DNA of 64,000 bases from Pseudonocardia sp. T1-2H (GTDB lineage: Bacteria > Actinomycetota > Actinomycetes > Mycobacteriales > Pseudonocardiaceae), in NCBI RefSeq assembly GCF_038039215.1, contig NZ_JBBPCL010000001.1, positions 2,604,001 to 2,668,000 on the forward strand, written 5' to 3'. Under the pieces are notes generated by a model. The model was not told the origin of the DNA and did not search any database. It saw only the letters and a list, made by a program, of their open reading frames with translations. Of this stretch, positions 54,801 through 63,304 are shown piece by piece; the stretch's first letter is position 1; each line of letters opens with the position of its first letter. Position numbers and translations under genes: made by a program.

Positions 54801-55532
54801 CCCGGCCGCCGGGTCGCGGTCGTCGGGCCGAGCGGCTCGGGCAAGAGCACGCTGGTCGCGGTGCTGCTGCGGTTCCTGGACCCGGCCGCGGGCCGGGTCA
54901 CCCTCGACGGCGTCGACGTCACCACGCTGGCCGCGGACGACGTGCGGCGGGTGCTCACACTCTGCGCGCAGGACGCACACGTCTTCGACACGACCATCGG
55001 CGAGAACGTGCTGCTCGCCCGGCGCTCGGCCGACCCGCGCGAGGTGCGGGCCGCCCTGGCGGGCGCGCGTCTCCTGGACTGGGTCGACGGCCTGCCGGAC
55101 GGCAGCGCGACGGCCGTCGGCGAGCACGGGTCCCGCGTCTCCGGCGGCCAGCGCCAGCGCATCGCCCTGGCCAGGGCATTGCTGGCCGACCGGCCGGTGC
55201 TGCTGCTCGACGAACCCACCGAGCACCTCGACCTCGCCACGGCCGACGCGCTGGCCGCCGAGCTGTTGGCCGCCACGGCCGGGCGCACGACGTTGCTGGT
55301 CACCCACCGGCTCGCGACGCTCGGGGACGTCGACGAGATCGTCGTGCTCGACGGGGGCCGCGTCGTCGAGCGCGGCACGCACGCCCGGCTCCTCGCGGCC
55401 TGCGGGCCGTACCGGCGTATGTGGGACCTCGAGCGGGACGCGCGGCGGTTCTGTGATCCGGCACAGCCGACCGCGGGCGGGGGAGGGGTGGGGGCCCTCG
55501 CTCCGGCCCGGCCCAGGCCCGCGGCACCGTGA
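51873..55532 (+). CDS. cydDC: Fused CydDC heterodimeric ABC transporter
   Basis: A 1219-residue single polypeptide with two ABC exporter units. CydD half: TM region to residue ~330, Walker A GPSGCGKST near 378, signature LSAGERQ near 481, Walker B LLVLDEP near 503. CydC half: TM region ~630-900, Walker A GPSGSGKST near 984, signature VSGGQRQ near 1088, Walker B LLLLDEP near 1109. The linker (~560-620) is Gly/Pro/Glu-rich. CydDC exports cysteine/glutathione or handles heme and is needed for bd oxidase assembly. ATG 51873 is 8 nt after cydB. Confidence 0.93.
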   Translation: MPPGDGTSLRPLDPRLLAHAGAARAYLLWCIASGLGTAGLLVAQATLLAGAVTSAFLDGADLAALATPMALLAAVVLGRALLDGAQEVAGHRAGAAVTTELRTRLLDQAMRLGPGWLSTERRGELTALATRGVDALDGYFSRYLPQLVLAVVVPVVVLLTVFGVDLPAAVTIAATLPLVPVFMVLVGLATRQHADRQWRALAVLAGHFLDVVAGLPTLKVFGRARAQAATIRAVTDDHARAALRTLRVAFLSALVLELLSTLSVALVAVGVGLRLVAGSVDLRTALVVLILAPEVYRPLRQVGVHHHACVEGLAAARRVFEVLETAPAPVYRPAAVPDLRVHPMRVEAVTVTYPGAARAALADVSLELDPGETVALVGPSGCGKSTLAALLVGVVRPTGGRITVGGVDAAAFEPDTWRAHVAHLPQRPRLFAGTIADNVRLARPQAPACAVRAALDAAGAGFVDRLAEGVDTPLGEGGAGLSAGERQRVALARALLPDARLLVLDEPTSGLDAAAEQAVVDGLRAVGAGRTILLVSHRPALLALADRVVRLGPASGAPAPPETGVEEPVPEPGGHQRRAAAEEEPTPAGCTRDGREPGPTGCPGGWGPAAGFPRHCSAVRRVAEFGRPALRRLALAALCGAVATAAGVGLMATSAWLLSRAAQHPPILYLLVAVGAVRAFSLVRAGSRYAERLASHDAAFQVLRELRVAVWRHLERVAPAGLPAYRSGDLLARLVADVDAQQDLFLRVAVPCAAAAVAGVGAIALLWWLLPGAGLALLVALLLAAVAVPWLAARAGRRAEHGVAALRGELSDGIAELLGGARDLLACRAAGRRLDRVAGVDRELQRARAAAATSTGLAAGLTTLAAGAAMWAAFALGVPAVRSGALDGVVLAVLVLVPLAAVEVVAVLAQAPQDLRRVRRSAERVVDVFDRPQPVREPPTPAALPGPPHTLRVESLRAYWPGAATPAVDGLDLDLTPGRRVAVVGPSGSGKSTLVAVLLRFLDPAAGRVTLDGVDVTTLAADDVRRVLTLCAQDAHVFDTTIGENVLLARRSADPREVRAALAGARLLDWVDGLPDGSATAVGEHGSRVSGGQRQRIALARALLADRPVLLLDEPTEHLDLATADALAAELLAATAGRTTLLVTHRLATLGDVDEIVVLDGGRVVERGTHARLLAACGPYRRMWDLERDARRFCDPAQPTAGGGGVGALAPARPRPAAP

Positions 55533-55595
55533 CCGTCACGCTCCGACCGCCCCTGACGGGCCCGCGCGTCCGCGGGGCGCAGGGCGTCCACGCGC

Positions 55596-57521
55596 TCAGC
55601 GGTCGGCGGCGGTCCGCCTGGTGCTGCCCCGTCCCCGGCCTCGCCGCGGGCCGTAGCTGTCGCGCGACAGCTGCTGGACGCGCCCCTCGTCCACGGCCTG
55701 CCGGAGCGCGCGGCGGAACCGGCCGGGACCCCAGACGCGCCCGCCGACGTAGCCCGCGAGCGCTCCGGTCTGGGTGGCTCCCAGTCCGTCGAGCGCGGCC
55801 TCGATCGCGGCGACCTCCCGGTCCAGGGCTTCGTCCGAGGCCGCCGACCATCGGCTCGTCGTGCCTGCCGTGCCGATCTGACCGGGGGAGTAGAACGCCG
55901 AGCCGGGGCCGGGCCGCAGCATGCGCAGCCCGTGCCGCTCGTGGGCGTCCCGTTCCGCGGCGCGCCTCAGGATCCGCATGTTCCGTTCGCGCGCCGTCCG
56001 GTGCTGCTCCTCGGTGGCGCGGACGGGCTCCCGCGCGGTCTGGATGGCGCCCTGCTGCCGAGGATCCGCCTCGGCCTCCTCCGCGGTGAGCGGGGTGGCG
56101 ATGCTCTCCAGCGACCTGCCCTCGGCGCGCACCCCGAGCGCCAGCTCCGCCACTCCACCGAGCGCCATCGCCGCCGCGCCGATGAAGAAGCCCAGCGAGA
56201 TGAGCCCGCGGCTGCCGCTGTGGATGAAGTTGCCGAACAGCAGCGGGCCCGTGATGCCGCCCACGGCGGTGCCGACCGCGTAGAACAGCGCGATCGCCAG
56301 ACCGCGGATCTCCAGCGGGAACACCTCGCTGACGGTGAGGTACGCGGAGCTGGCGCCCGCGGACGCGAGGAAGAACGACGCGAGCAGCAGCGCCATGAAG
56401 GAGGTCGTGGTGAGCGACCCGTTGCGCAGCAGGAGCCCGAGGACGGTGACCAGCGCCGCCGAACCCAGGTACGTCCCCGCGATCATCGGGATCCGGCCGA
56501 CCGTGTCGAACAGGCGCCCCAGCAGCAGCGGACCGAGGAAGTTGCTCGCCGCGAACAGGACCATGTAGCCGGGCACCGCCGACGAGCTCACGCCGAACTC
56601 CCTGCTGAGCAGGGTCCCGAGGTCGAACACGACCGCGTTGTAGAGGAACGCCTGCCCGATGAACAGCGCGAGGCCCAGCACCGCGCGGTTGGGGTAGCGC
56701 CGGAAGGCGATCGAGACGAGCTCCCGGTAGCGGATGTTCTGCCGCCGGCGGACGGTGATCTCGTAGGCCGGGGGTGGCAGCTCGGCGCCCGTCTCCGCCC
56801 GTACCTGCCGCTCGATGTCCGAGACGATCCGCTCGGCCTCGTCCTCCCGGCCGCGGAGTAGCAGCCAGCGTGGACTCTCGGGCACGTGTCTGCGGACCAG
56901 GAGGATGCCCAGGCCGATCACGAAGCCGAGGCCGAAGGCGATCCGCCAGCCGAGGCTCGGCGCGAACAGCGACGCGTCGAGCAACAGCAGGGACGCCAGG
57001 GCACCGAGCCCGGACCCCACCCAGAAGCTCCCGTTGATCGCGAGGTCCACCTGCCCGCGGTTGCGGGCCGGGATGAGCTCGTCGATCGCCGAGTTGATGG
57101 CCGAGTACTCCCCGCCGATGCCGACCCCGGTGAAGAACCGGCAGAGGAAGAAGTACCAGGGGGCGAAGGCGAACGCGGTCAGCACGGTCGCCACCAGGTA
57201 GATGGCCAGGGTGACCATGAAGAGCTTCTTGCGCCCGAGGCGGTCGGTGAGCTGACCGAAGAACAGCGCTCCGAGGCACGCCCCCGCGACGTACAGCGCG
57301 GCGCCCGTCCCGATGTCGGCTGCCGTCAGCGTGATCCCGCTGCCGGGCTCGATCATCCGGGAGGCGACCGCCCCGACGATGGTGACCTCGAGGCCGTCGA
57401 GGATCCACACCGCTCCCAGGCCGACCACGATCCGCCAGTGGAACCGGGACCACGGCAGCCGGTCGAGGCGAGCCGGGATCGCGGTTCGCAGGGTCGCTCC
57501 CGAGCCGGACACGTCCGCCAT
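55596..57521 (-). CDS. MFS transporter with a long C-terminal extension
   Basis: A 641-residue major facilitator of the sugar/organic-acid type (about 12 TM, residues ~25-470). Signatures are GTGAALYVAGACLGALFFGQ with LTDRLGRKKLF, RFFTGVGIGGEYSAINSAI, ELIPARNRGQVDL and VPESPRWLLLRGR. The cytoplasmic extension (~480-641) has a charged helix and then RWSAASDEALDREVAAIEAA, TQTGALAGYVGGRVWGPG and RFRRALRQAVDEGRVQQLSR, a pattern like a small winged-helix domain. ATG 57521 has GGAGGTGG upstream. Substrate unknown. Confidence 0.85.
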   Translation of the reverse strand: MADVSGSGATLRTAIPARLDRLPWSRFHWRIVVGLGAVWILDGLEVTIVGAVASRMIEPGSGITLTAADIGTGAALYVAGACLGALFFGQLTDRLGRKKLFMVTLAIYLVATVLTAFAFAPWYFFLCRFFTGVGIGGEYSAINSAIDELIPARNRGQVDLAINGSFWVGSGLGALASLLLLDASLFAPSLGWRIAFGLGFVIGLGILLVRRHVPESPRWLLLRGREDEAERIVSDIERQVRAETGAELPPPAYEITVRRRQNIRYRELVSIAFRRYPNRAVLGLALFIGQAFLYNAVVFDLGTLLSREFGVSSSAVPGYMVLFAASNFLGPLLLGRLFDTVGRIPMIAGTYLGSAALVTVLGLLLRNGSLTTTSFMALLLASFFLASAGASSAYLTVSEVFPLEIRGLAIALFYAVGTAVGGITGPLLFGNFIHSGSRGLISLGFFIGAAAMALGGVAELALGVRAEGRSLESIATPLTAEEAEADPRQQGAIQTAREPVRATEEQHRTARERNMRILRRAAERDAHERHGLRMLRPGPGSAFYSPGQIGTAGTTSRWSAASDEALDREVAAIEAALDGLGATQTGALAGYVGGRVWGPGRFRRALRQAVDEGRVQQLSRDSYGPRRGRGRGSTRRTAADR

Positions 57522-57695
57522 GTGTGCCACCTCCTCCGGCACCGAGGTTTCGCAGCCTTCCGGCACCGGGTCTTCCCAGCCGGATTCTGCGAACCTCGGT
57601 GCCCCGGGCACCGGCCCGGCGGCACCACCTTCGACGCCTCGTTCGCCCCGCCGGCGCAACGGCACCACCGCTCGGCACCGGTGCCCCGGGCGGTG

Positions 57696-58835
57696 TCAGG
57701 GGCCGTCCGCGCCGGACCTGCGCTCATGCCCTGCGCGACCGTCGGCGGCGCGATAGCCGTACGCCGCCTCGCGCACCGTGACATCGGTCTCGAGGGCCGC
57801 TCCCAACGCCCCGCCGAGGACCGCGAGAGCGCTGACGAGCGAGGCGATGCCGATGTAGTCGCCGATCCGGGGCGGGTGGCCCAGCTGCTGTCCGAGGACG
57901 GGCTGCAGGAGCACGGCCCTCGCGCAGAGCGTCGTGACGACCAGCAGCGCGGCGAGCAGCGGGAGCACCCCGAGCGCCACGGTGAGCGCGGTCGCGAGGT
58001 TGACGAGCGTGACGCGTTCGCGGGCCGCGGGGACCTGCGGCCGTTCCCACAGCCGGTGCCCGACGATCAGCGTGACGCAGATGATCAATGCCGCCACCAG
58101 GTCCAGGGCGAGCAGGCGAGGCCAGCTCATGGCGTCCCCGATCCACCACAACGACGCCGAGGAGAGCCCGAACGCTGCCGTGCCCGCTGCCGCGACCAGG
58201 ACGCGCGAGAGGCCGATCATCAACCGCCACGGGCGGTTCGCCCGGACCATGCCGAGCAGGAGCCGGATGTTCCCGACGGAGGCCGCGGTGACGAAGCGGA
58301 CGCTGTCCTGTTCCGGGGCGTCGCGGCTCCCGACCGCGGAGTCGAGCAGCCGCCGGCGCCACGAGCGTCGGCGCGTCCCCGGCGGGGGCGACTGCCGGGG
58401 GCCGCTCGCGGCATCCGGGGCGAGCTCGTCGAGGAGGTACAGCACCGCCTGCAGGACCCGTTCCACAAGATCGACCGCGCCGAACGCGGGCACCGAGACC
58501 ACGCCGACGCCGAGGGCTCTCGAAGCGAAGGCGGTGACCGGCCGGCGGCCGACCCGCACCGGGAGGTCGGTCAGGCAGATCGCGAGCTCCCATCCCTCGG
58601 CGAGCAGACGCTCCCGCGCCGGCCGGACCAGGTCGACGTCGATGTTCGCCGTCCCGACCAACGGTTCGGGGCGGACCACGAACGCCCACCGGACGCGCGG
58701 TGCCCGTGCGGCCATCACGACGGGCAGGCGGTCTGCGAGATCCTCGGCCAGCTCCAGCGGCAGGCCCGGTGCGGCGACCAGGCCGGCGACGACCTGCCGC
58801 TGCGCCGGGTCCTCTCCCGCTCGTCGCTCCGTCAT
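57696..58835 (-). CDS. Uncharacterised membrane protein
   Basis: A 379-residue protein. Residues 1-190 are soluble (VVRPEPLVGTANIDVDLVRP, WELAICLTDLPVRVG). The rest has about five hydrophobic helices (LVAAALIICVTLIVG-type stretches, ATALTVALGVLPLLAALLVV, IGIASLVSALAVLGGALGAA). ATG 58835. I do not recognise a function; the layout resembles a widespread unnamed actinobacterial family. It is upstream of the MFS gene on the same strand, 174 nt apart. Confidence 0.7.
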   Translation of the reverse strand: MTERRAGEDPAQRQVVAGLVAAPGLPLELAEDLADRLPVVMAARAPRVRWAFVVRPEPLVGTANIDVDLVRPARERLLAEGWELAICLTDLPVRVGRRPVTAFASRALGVGVVSVPAFGAVDLVERVLQAVLYLLDELAPDAASGPRQSPPPGTRRRSWRRRLLDSAVGSRDAPEQDSVRFVTAASVGNIRLLLGMVRANRPWRLMIGLSRVLVAAAGTAAFGLSSASLWWIGDAMSWPRLLALDLVAALIICVTLIVGHRLWERPQVPAARERVTLVNLATALTVALGVLPLLAALLVVTTLCARAVLLQPVLGQQLGHPPRIGDYIGIASLVSALAVLGGALGAALETDVTVREAAYGYRAADGRAGHERRSGADGP

Positions 58836-59299
58836 CCGCGCTCCTACCCGCGTGCCTCGAGCGGCCGTGCGCCGACCGGGGAGGAGGCGGACGTCGCGCC
58901 GGCCTCGGACTTCGGTGGCGCGCGGCGGTGACGGGATGCGCCCCGTGCCGACGCATTCTGCGTCACGTCAGCCCGCGGAACCTCGGCCCGCCAGGCGCAG
59001 ATGCGGCGGCCATACCCACGCCGGCGGGTCCACGGCCCCGAGCGCCCTCGCGCGGGACCTCGGACTCGACCCACCGGAAGCTCGACGGGCTGTGGGGCGG
59101 CCCGTGGACGTCGCTGCCCCGCCCGGTGCCGGTCGACTGGCCCGGCGGGGCCACGGCGGGCACGCCGCGCTGGTGCTGCGGGGCCGAAGATGCCGACGGG
59201 TCGCTCCCGGGAGCATCGTGAGGACGCCACCGGTGCCTCCGCGCGGTCGGGCAGTGCTCGCCACCGCACGAAGCGCCCTGGAGGAAAGGACGAGTCGTC
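58836..59299. other. Gene-free spacer
   Basis: About 460 bases between two divergent genes. Overlapping open frames have no recognisable domain. Promoters of both neighbours must lie here; no clear elements identified. Confidence 0.35.
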
Positions 59300-59716
59300 A
59301 TGACGTCGACCCCGGACGATGCCGCAACGGACCAGACCGGCGCGGGCCCGGACCCGGACACCGCCGCCGTTCTGCGTGACCTCGCGACGAGCATCGCGCT
59401 CCTGCCGCAGGTTCCGCCGTCCGAGGGCGAGGAGCGACCCGAGGGTGCGATCGCGCTGCCCGTCATCGAGCAGGACGGCCAGCGCTACATTCCCGTCTTC
59501 ACCAGCGAGGACGCGCTGCGCTCGGCGGGGGCGGATGTCGACAGCGCGCTCCGCATCCCGCTCGCCCAGCTCGCCGCGAACTGGCCCTCGGACGACATGT
59601 GGCTCGCGGTGAACCCCGCCAGCGAGGACGGCCTCGGGCTTCCGCCCGACGTGGTGCGGGCTCTGCCCGTGTTCGCGGGCAGCCCGGACGGGGCCGGCGA
59701 GTCCTCACCGGGCTGA
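59300..59716 (+). CDS. SseB-like N-terminal domain protein
   Basis: A 138-residue acidic protein with the SseB N-terminal domain pattern: ALPVIEQDGQRYIPVFTSED, then ALRIPLAQLAANWPSDDMWL and AVNPASEDGLGLPPD. The domain is found in many actinobacterial proteins of unknown role. ATG 59300 with GAGGAAAGGA upstream. It is convergent with the ATP-grasp-like gene; a hairpin at 59808-59838 lies between them. Confidence 0.75.
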   Translation: MTSTPDDAATDQTGAGPDPDTAAVLRDLATSIALLPQVPPSEGEERPEGAIALPVIEQDGQRYIPVFTSEDALRSAGADVDSALRIPLAQLAANWPSDDMWLAVNPASEDGLGLPPDVVRALPVFAGSPDGAGESSPG

Positions 59717-59807
59717 GCGGCCGCTCGCCCACGGGCACAGGGCGTGACCCGGCGGCGGTCGGACCAGGCCTGCTCGGGATCCCGGATGGGTGAGCCGCCG
59801 AGACAGC

Positions 59808-59838
59808 GGCCCCGCTTCCGTGTGCACGAGGCGGGGCC
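59808..59838. terminator. Possible bidirectional terminator hairpin
   Basis: GGCCCCGC (59808-59815) and GCGGGGCC (59831-59838), a perfect 8-bp stem with a 15-nt loop between the convergent SseB-like and ATP-grasp-like genes. Confidence 0.45.
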
Positions 59839-59865
59839 ACTGCTCCTGTTGCCGGCCCGGCAGGG

Positions 59866-61392
59866 CTAGCGGCTGGTCGTCGCCGCCGCACCAGCCTCCG
59901 CAGCCCCGACCCCAGCTGTGGCCGCCGACGTCTTCGACATCGCCGCCGCCGTCCCAGCCCCGGCCCGAGTCACCGTTGTCGCGCGCGGGCCCTGCCCGGG
60001 CGGCTCCGGGGTGAGCAGAGCGGTGCTCTGATAGGCGCCTCGACTCGCACTGATCACCACGTCCCCGGCAGGGACGGCCGGGCCCATGTGGCGCACCGCG
60101 ACGCTCGCCGCCGCGCCGTCGATCATGTACGGGCCGAGCACGAACGGCACCTGCGCGCTGACCTGCCGCCCGGACTCCTGATCGAGGAACGGCATCGTGA
60201 TGCGGTCGGATTCGACGCGGCGTTGCAGAACCATCGGCCAGTCGAAAGCCCGATGGATCACCTCCGACCAGTCCTGGGGCGACGTCTGGCTCCCGAAGGC
60301 CACAGCGGCTCCGGACTTGCCGACGGCGGGCTTCGCGACGAGTCGGTCACGCTCGCCGGTCGTCGTGCGCAGCACCTTCTCGTCCGCGGCGGGATCTCCG
60401 TCCAGGTTCAGGCCCACGGTCCAGGGAACGTGGCTGCGGACCAAGGCGTGGTCGGCTGCGGAGAGCAAGCCCGCGTCACAGTCCTCGTGGAGCCAGGCCA
60501 GGACCGCCTTCGAGGCGATGAGGGCCGACTCCGCACGCGGGAGCAGTTCGACGGTCCCGGCCCGGTCAGCGGTACGCAGCGCGGCGAGTCCGTCGCCGTC
60601 GTCCACGATGCGCATCCCGCCCCACTCGAGCAACACGACGTCGATCGGCACATCGGCGGCGATCAGCCGACCAGCGGCGTCGAGGCTCAGGTCGGAGAGA
60701 TCAGCCTGCACCACCTCGATCCCCGTCCGCTGGAGGTCGGCCAGGAGGGGCGCCGTGACCGTCTCGCAGCGCCGGGTCGTGCCGGCCTTGTCCTTCACCC
60801 GGTACACGGGCATGAGCAGGCGGCCTGGGCCGCCGTGCCCGTTCCGGGCTCGGAGCGCCCGGGCCAGCGCCGCGGAACGTGCCGTCACCGTGGAGGGTGG
60901 CGGGCGGAGACCGCTCTCCGGACACAGCTCGGCGTAGGCCTCCGCGAGTTCGGGCGTCACCACGGCGCCGCCGAGCCGGGTGCTGTTGTTGAACTCGAGG
61001 AGGCGGGGCCGCCCGTGCTCGATCAGGAAATCGGGACGGGCATACCGGGTGAGTTCTCCGGTCACCAGCGGACGATCAGGATCCATCAGCTGAACGGGAT
61101 GGGGAAACCGAAGGACTCGGTGGAGTTCGCCCAGGGTCGCGGCACGGCGACGGCACGCGTCCACCGCCAGGCGCAACAGCCGGGCTGCCAGTGACTCGAG
61201 ACCTCTGTAGGCGTGTTCTCCGATCACCACCGGCCGGAGCGGTTCCCAGCACCTGCTCTCCGCTTCCTGCTGTGGGTTGACGCCCCATCCGGTCGAAGCC
61301 GCACGGCGGGTGACCAACTCATCGCGGAGCCGCTCGGGTAGGGCCCCCCAGGCATCGGGGACCAGGAGGTCGGAGGGCTCGTCATCAGCCAT
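59866..61392 (-). CDS. Circularly permuted ATP-grasp-like protein
   Basis: A 508-residue protein that looks like a glutathionylspermidine-synthase-type (circularly permuted) ATP-grasp enzyme, which forms amide bonds using ATP. Supporting stretches are YARPDFLIEHGRPRLLEFNN, ESALIASKAVLAWLHED, VRSHVPWTVGL, RLVAKPAVGKSGAAVAFGSQ and DWPMVLQRRVESDRI with GPYMIDGAAASVAVRHMGPA. The last ~45 residues are Ala/Thr/Gly-rich and probably disordered. ATG 61392 has GGGAGAAGG upstream. It is 71 nt downstream of the DUF6875-like gene in an apparent operon with a 2OG/Fe(II) oxygenase, suggesting a ligase for a modified amino acid or peptide. Confidence 0.65.
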   Translation of the reverse strand: MADDEPSDLLVPDAWGALPERLRDELVTRRAASTGWGVNPQQEAESRCWEPLRPVVIGEHAYRGLESLAARLLRLAVDACRRRAATLGELHRVLRFPHPVQLMDPDRPLVTGELTRYARPDFLIEHGRPRLLEFNNSTRLGGAVVTPELAEAYAELCPESGLRPPPSTVTARSAALARALRARNGHGGPGRLLMPVYRVKDKAGTTRRCETVTAPLLADLQRTGIEVVQADLSDLSLDAAGRLIAADVPIDVVLLEWGGMRIVDDGDGLAALRTADRAGTVELLPRAESALIASKAVLAWLHEDCDAGLLSAADHALVRSHVPWTVGLNLDGDPAADEKVLRTTTGERDRLVAKPAVGKSGAAVAFGSQTSPQDWSEVIHRAFDWPMVLQRRVESDRITMPFLDQESGRQVSAQVPFVLGPYMIDGAAASVAVRHMGPAVPAGDVVISASRGAYQSTALLTPEPPGQGPRATTVTRAGAGTAAAMSKTSAATAGVGAAEAGAAATTSR

Positions 61393-61463
61393 GTCGTGCC
61401 TTCTCCCGCGTCGAGGAGGAATTCAGCGGTGCTGTTCTCCCCCGTGGATCCTTGATCTGGCGA

Positions 61464-62105
61464 CTACGTCGGAAGGCCATGCCGCTCACGCGCTTCGCGG
61501 TACATCGAGAGCAGGAGCGAGTCGCGTATCCGGCCACGCTGGAAGTGCGACCCGAAGCGCATGTCGTACTCCTTGAACCATTGCCCGGAATCATGCAGGA
61601 AGAGGATGTCGTGCGGCGCCATGTGTCGTATTGCGAGCATGGCGACCGGGGCGGCGGAGACCCTGAAATCCGCGTTCCGAACCGCTCTCTCGTCGCAGAG
61701 AGGATGGAATTGCCCGACCATCAGTCCTGATTCCACAGCGAAGTTCTTCAGGTGCGCGTACACCGCATCCAGGCGGCTCCAGTCCGGCCGCCCCATGCGG
61801 GGCATGACGATCAACCTGCTCTCGAGGAGTACTCCGGATCCGTGCGGCGGCTGCTCTGCCTCGCCGAACGCGCGGATCTCGGCTCGCAACTCCTCGTTCA
61901 GTTCTGCTTCGTTCGATCCGTCGATGTCGTACCGCATGCGGATGTCCACGGCGTGCTCAGCGAGCGCACGAGGAACGAACGGGCACACAGGGCCGGACCG
62001 CCCAACTCTCCGATCGGCAGCGGAGACATATTCCCGCAGCCAATCCTGTACCAGTCTGAGGTACTCCTCAGAATATTCGTCCTCCATCATGGCCGGCTTC
62101 TTCAT
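61464..62105 (-). CDS. DUF6875-like protein
   Basis: A 213-residue soluble protein. PVCPFVPRALAEHAVDIRMR, LIVMPRMGRPDWSRLDAVYA, GLMVGQFHPLCDERAVRNAD, VAMLAIRHMAPHDILFLHDS and WFKEYDMRFGSHFQRG match what I recall of DUF6875, a family seen in natural-product clusters. The CPF cysteine and the many His/Asp residues could form a catalytic site. ATG 62105 has GGGAGG upstream; the frame extends upstream without support. Base composition here is less GC-rich than in most of the window. Function unknown. Confidence 0.65.
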   Translation of the reverse strand: MKKPAMMEDEYSEEYLRLVQDWLREYVSAADRRVGRSGPVCPFVPRALAEHAVDIRMRYDIDGSNEAELNEELRAEIRAFGEAEQPPHGSGVLLESRLIVMPRMGRPDWSRLDAVYAHLKNFAVESGLMVGQFHPLCDERAVRNADFRVSAAPVAMLAIRHMAPHDILFLHDSGQWFKEYDMRFGSHFQRGRIRDSLLLSMYREARERHGLPT

Positions 62106-62264
62106 GGCGCAGCCCTCCCTCGGACGTGACGCATCGCTGTCACGCCCTCTTGCCTCAGAACCCTCGTGCGAGCGGCCCAGCCCTTTCATGCATGCCGATC
62201 TGCTCGGTCCCTATGTGCTGTCGACGCAGTCAGGAAGCGGGACGTTCAACCAGCTGCGGTGTGA

Positions 62265-63239
62265 CTATCCGGTCTGTCCGGCGGGTGCTTCGTGGAAGCG
62301 CAGACGCAGGAGATGGCGCTGCGGATCGGTGAACGCGGTGCGCCCGTGCAACGCGATGTGGTTGTTGATGATCAGGAGTCCGTCGGTGGGGATGACCAGC
62401 CGGATCTCGTCGGCTCCGTGCTCGAGCAACTCGATCAGAGTGTCGAGCGCCTTGCGTATCTCGGGAGTTCCGCATTCCGGGTGCGCGGCGATTCCACGGC
62501 GAATCCCACCCTGCCGCCAGCGCCACATCGGTTCGTCGGAGAGAACCGGCGCGTACAGGTATCCGTCCGGGCTGACGTCGCTGTACGGGCGGAATGCTCG
62601 CGGGATGCGCCTCGGCAACTTCGTCTCGGTCAGGAGCTGAACCGCCGCGCTCCCTTCTGGGGTCTCCTCGAGCTGCTTCTTGAGGACTCGACCGTCACGG
62701 AGCAGCGAAACTCCACCCCCGCATCGAGCAGCCAGCACCGAATACAGCAGGAAGAAATGCTCCGGGACGGGCAGAGACCCGTTGTCGGTGTGATATTGGG
62801 CTTCACGGTCATTTTCCGAGAAGCTCGTGTGGCCCGACGACCCCTCTCCGCGGTTCCGGACGTCCCACAACACGTTGTCGAACGGGATGTTCGCGGTCGG
62901 GTCCCCCAGCAGCACGGCGAGCGCGAAGACACCCTTGCGCTTGTCGTCGATCTCCAGTCCGCCCAGGCCCAGTTCCGGGATCAGAACCGCACACACCTGG
63001 TCCTCGTTGAATGCCCGGCGGACCCTGTCGGTGAGCACGGTGAGCTGGGGGGCGACCTCACGCAACCGCGTCCGCAAGCCGGTGGGATCGCGCGGAGGAG
63101 TCAGCGCCTCACCCGCGACATCGGCTCCGTAGTGGTCGACCAGCGCGGCCCTGATGGCCTCCATCTCCGTAGCCCACCACGATCGCTCGCTGCTCGTCTC
63201 GAACTGGACGACGCTCCTGGATGGCGCGGTCGTCGTCAT
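62265..63239 (-). CDS. TauD/clavaminate synthase-like 2OG/Fe(II) oxygenase
   Basis: A 324-residue oxygenase of the TauD/clavaminate synthase/AsnO group. The iron facial triad is H150 and D152 (EAQYHTDNGS) plus H298 (NNHIALHGRTAF); R312 (HLLRLRFHE) is the expected 2-oxoglutarate anchor. These enzymes hydroxylate or desaturate free amino acids or carrier-bound residues such as Arg, Asn or ornithine. ATG 63239 has CGGAGG upstream. It is first of three genes with DUF6875-like and ATP-grasp-like proteins, all on the minus strand. Lower GC than average hints at transfer. Confidence 0.85.
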   Translation of the reverse strand: MTTTAPSRSVVQFETSSERSWWATEMEAIRAALVDHYGADVAGEALTPPRDPTGLRTRLREVAPQLTVLTDRVRRAFNEDQVCAVLIPELGLGGLEIDDKRKGVFALAVLLGDPTANIPFDNVLWDVRNRGEGSSGHTSFSENDREAQYHTDNGSLPVPEHFFLLYSVLAARCGGGVSLLRDGRVLKKQLEETPEGSAAVQLLTETKLPRRIPRAFRPYSDVSPDGYLYAPVLSDEPMWRWRQGGIRRGIAAHPECGTPEIRKALDTLIELLEHGADEIRLVIPTDGLLIINNHIALHGRTAFTDPQRHLLRLRFHEAPAGQTG

Positions 63240-63304
63240 GTGAGTTACCTCCGAAATCTCGAACCCCAATCTCGAGTCCGGCGACCACCGTCATCTGCCG
63301 GATC

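Noticed and set aside
63109..63300. A minus-strand short frame starting MTVVAGLEIGVRDFGG just before the oxygenase, considered as a RiPP precursor for the ATP-grasp enzyme.
   Set aside because: It overlaps the oxygenase start and its ribosome-binding site, has no good ribosome-binding site of its own and no recognisable core repeat. Base periodicity favours the oxygenase frame.
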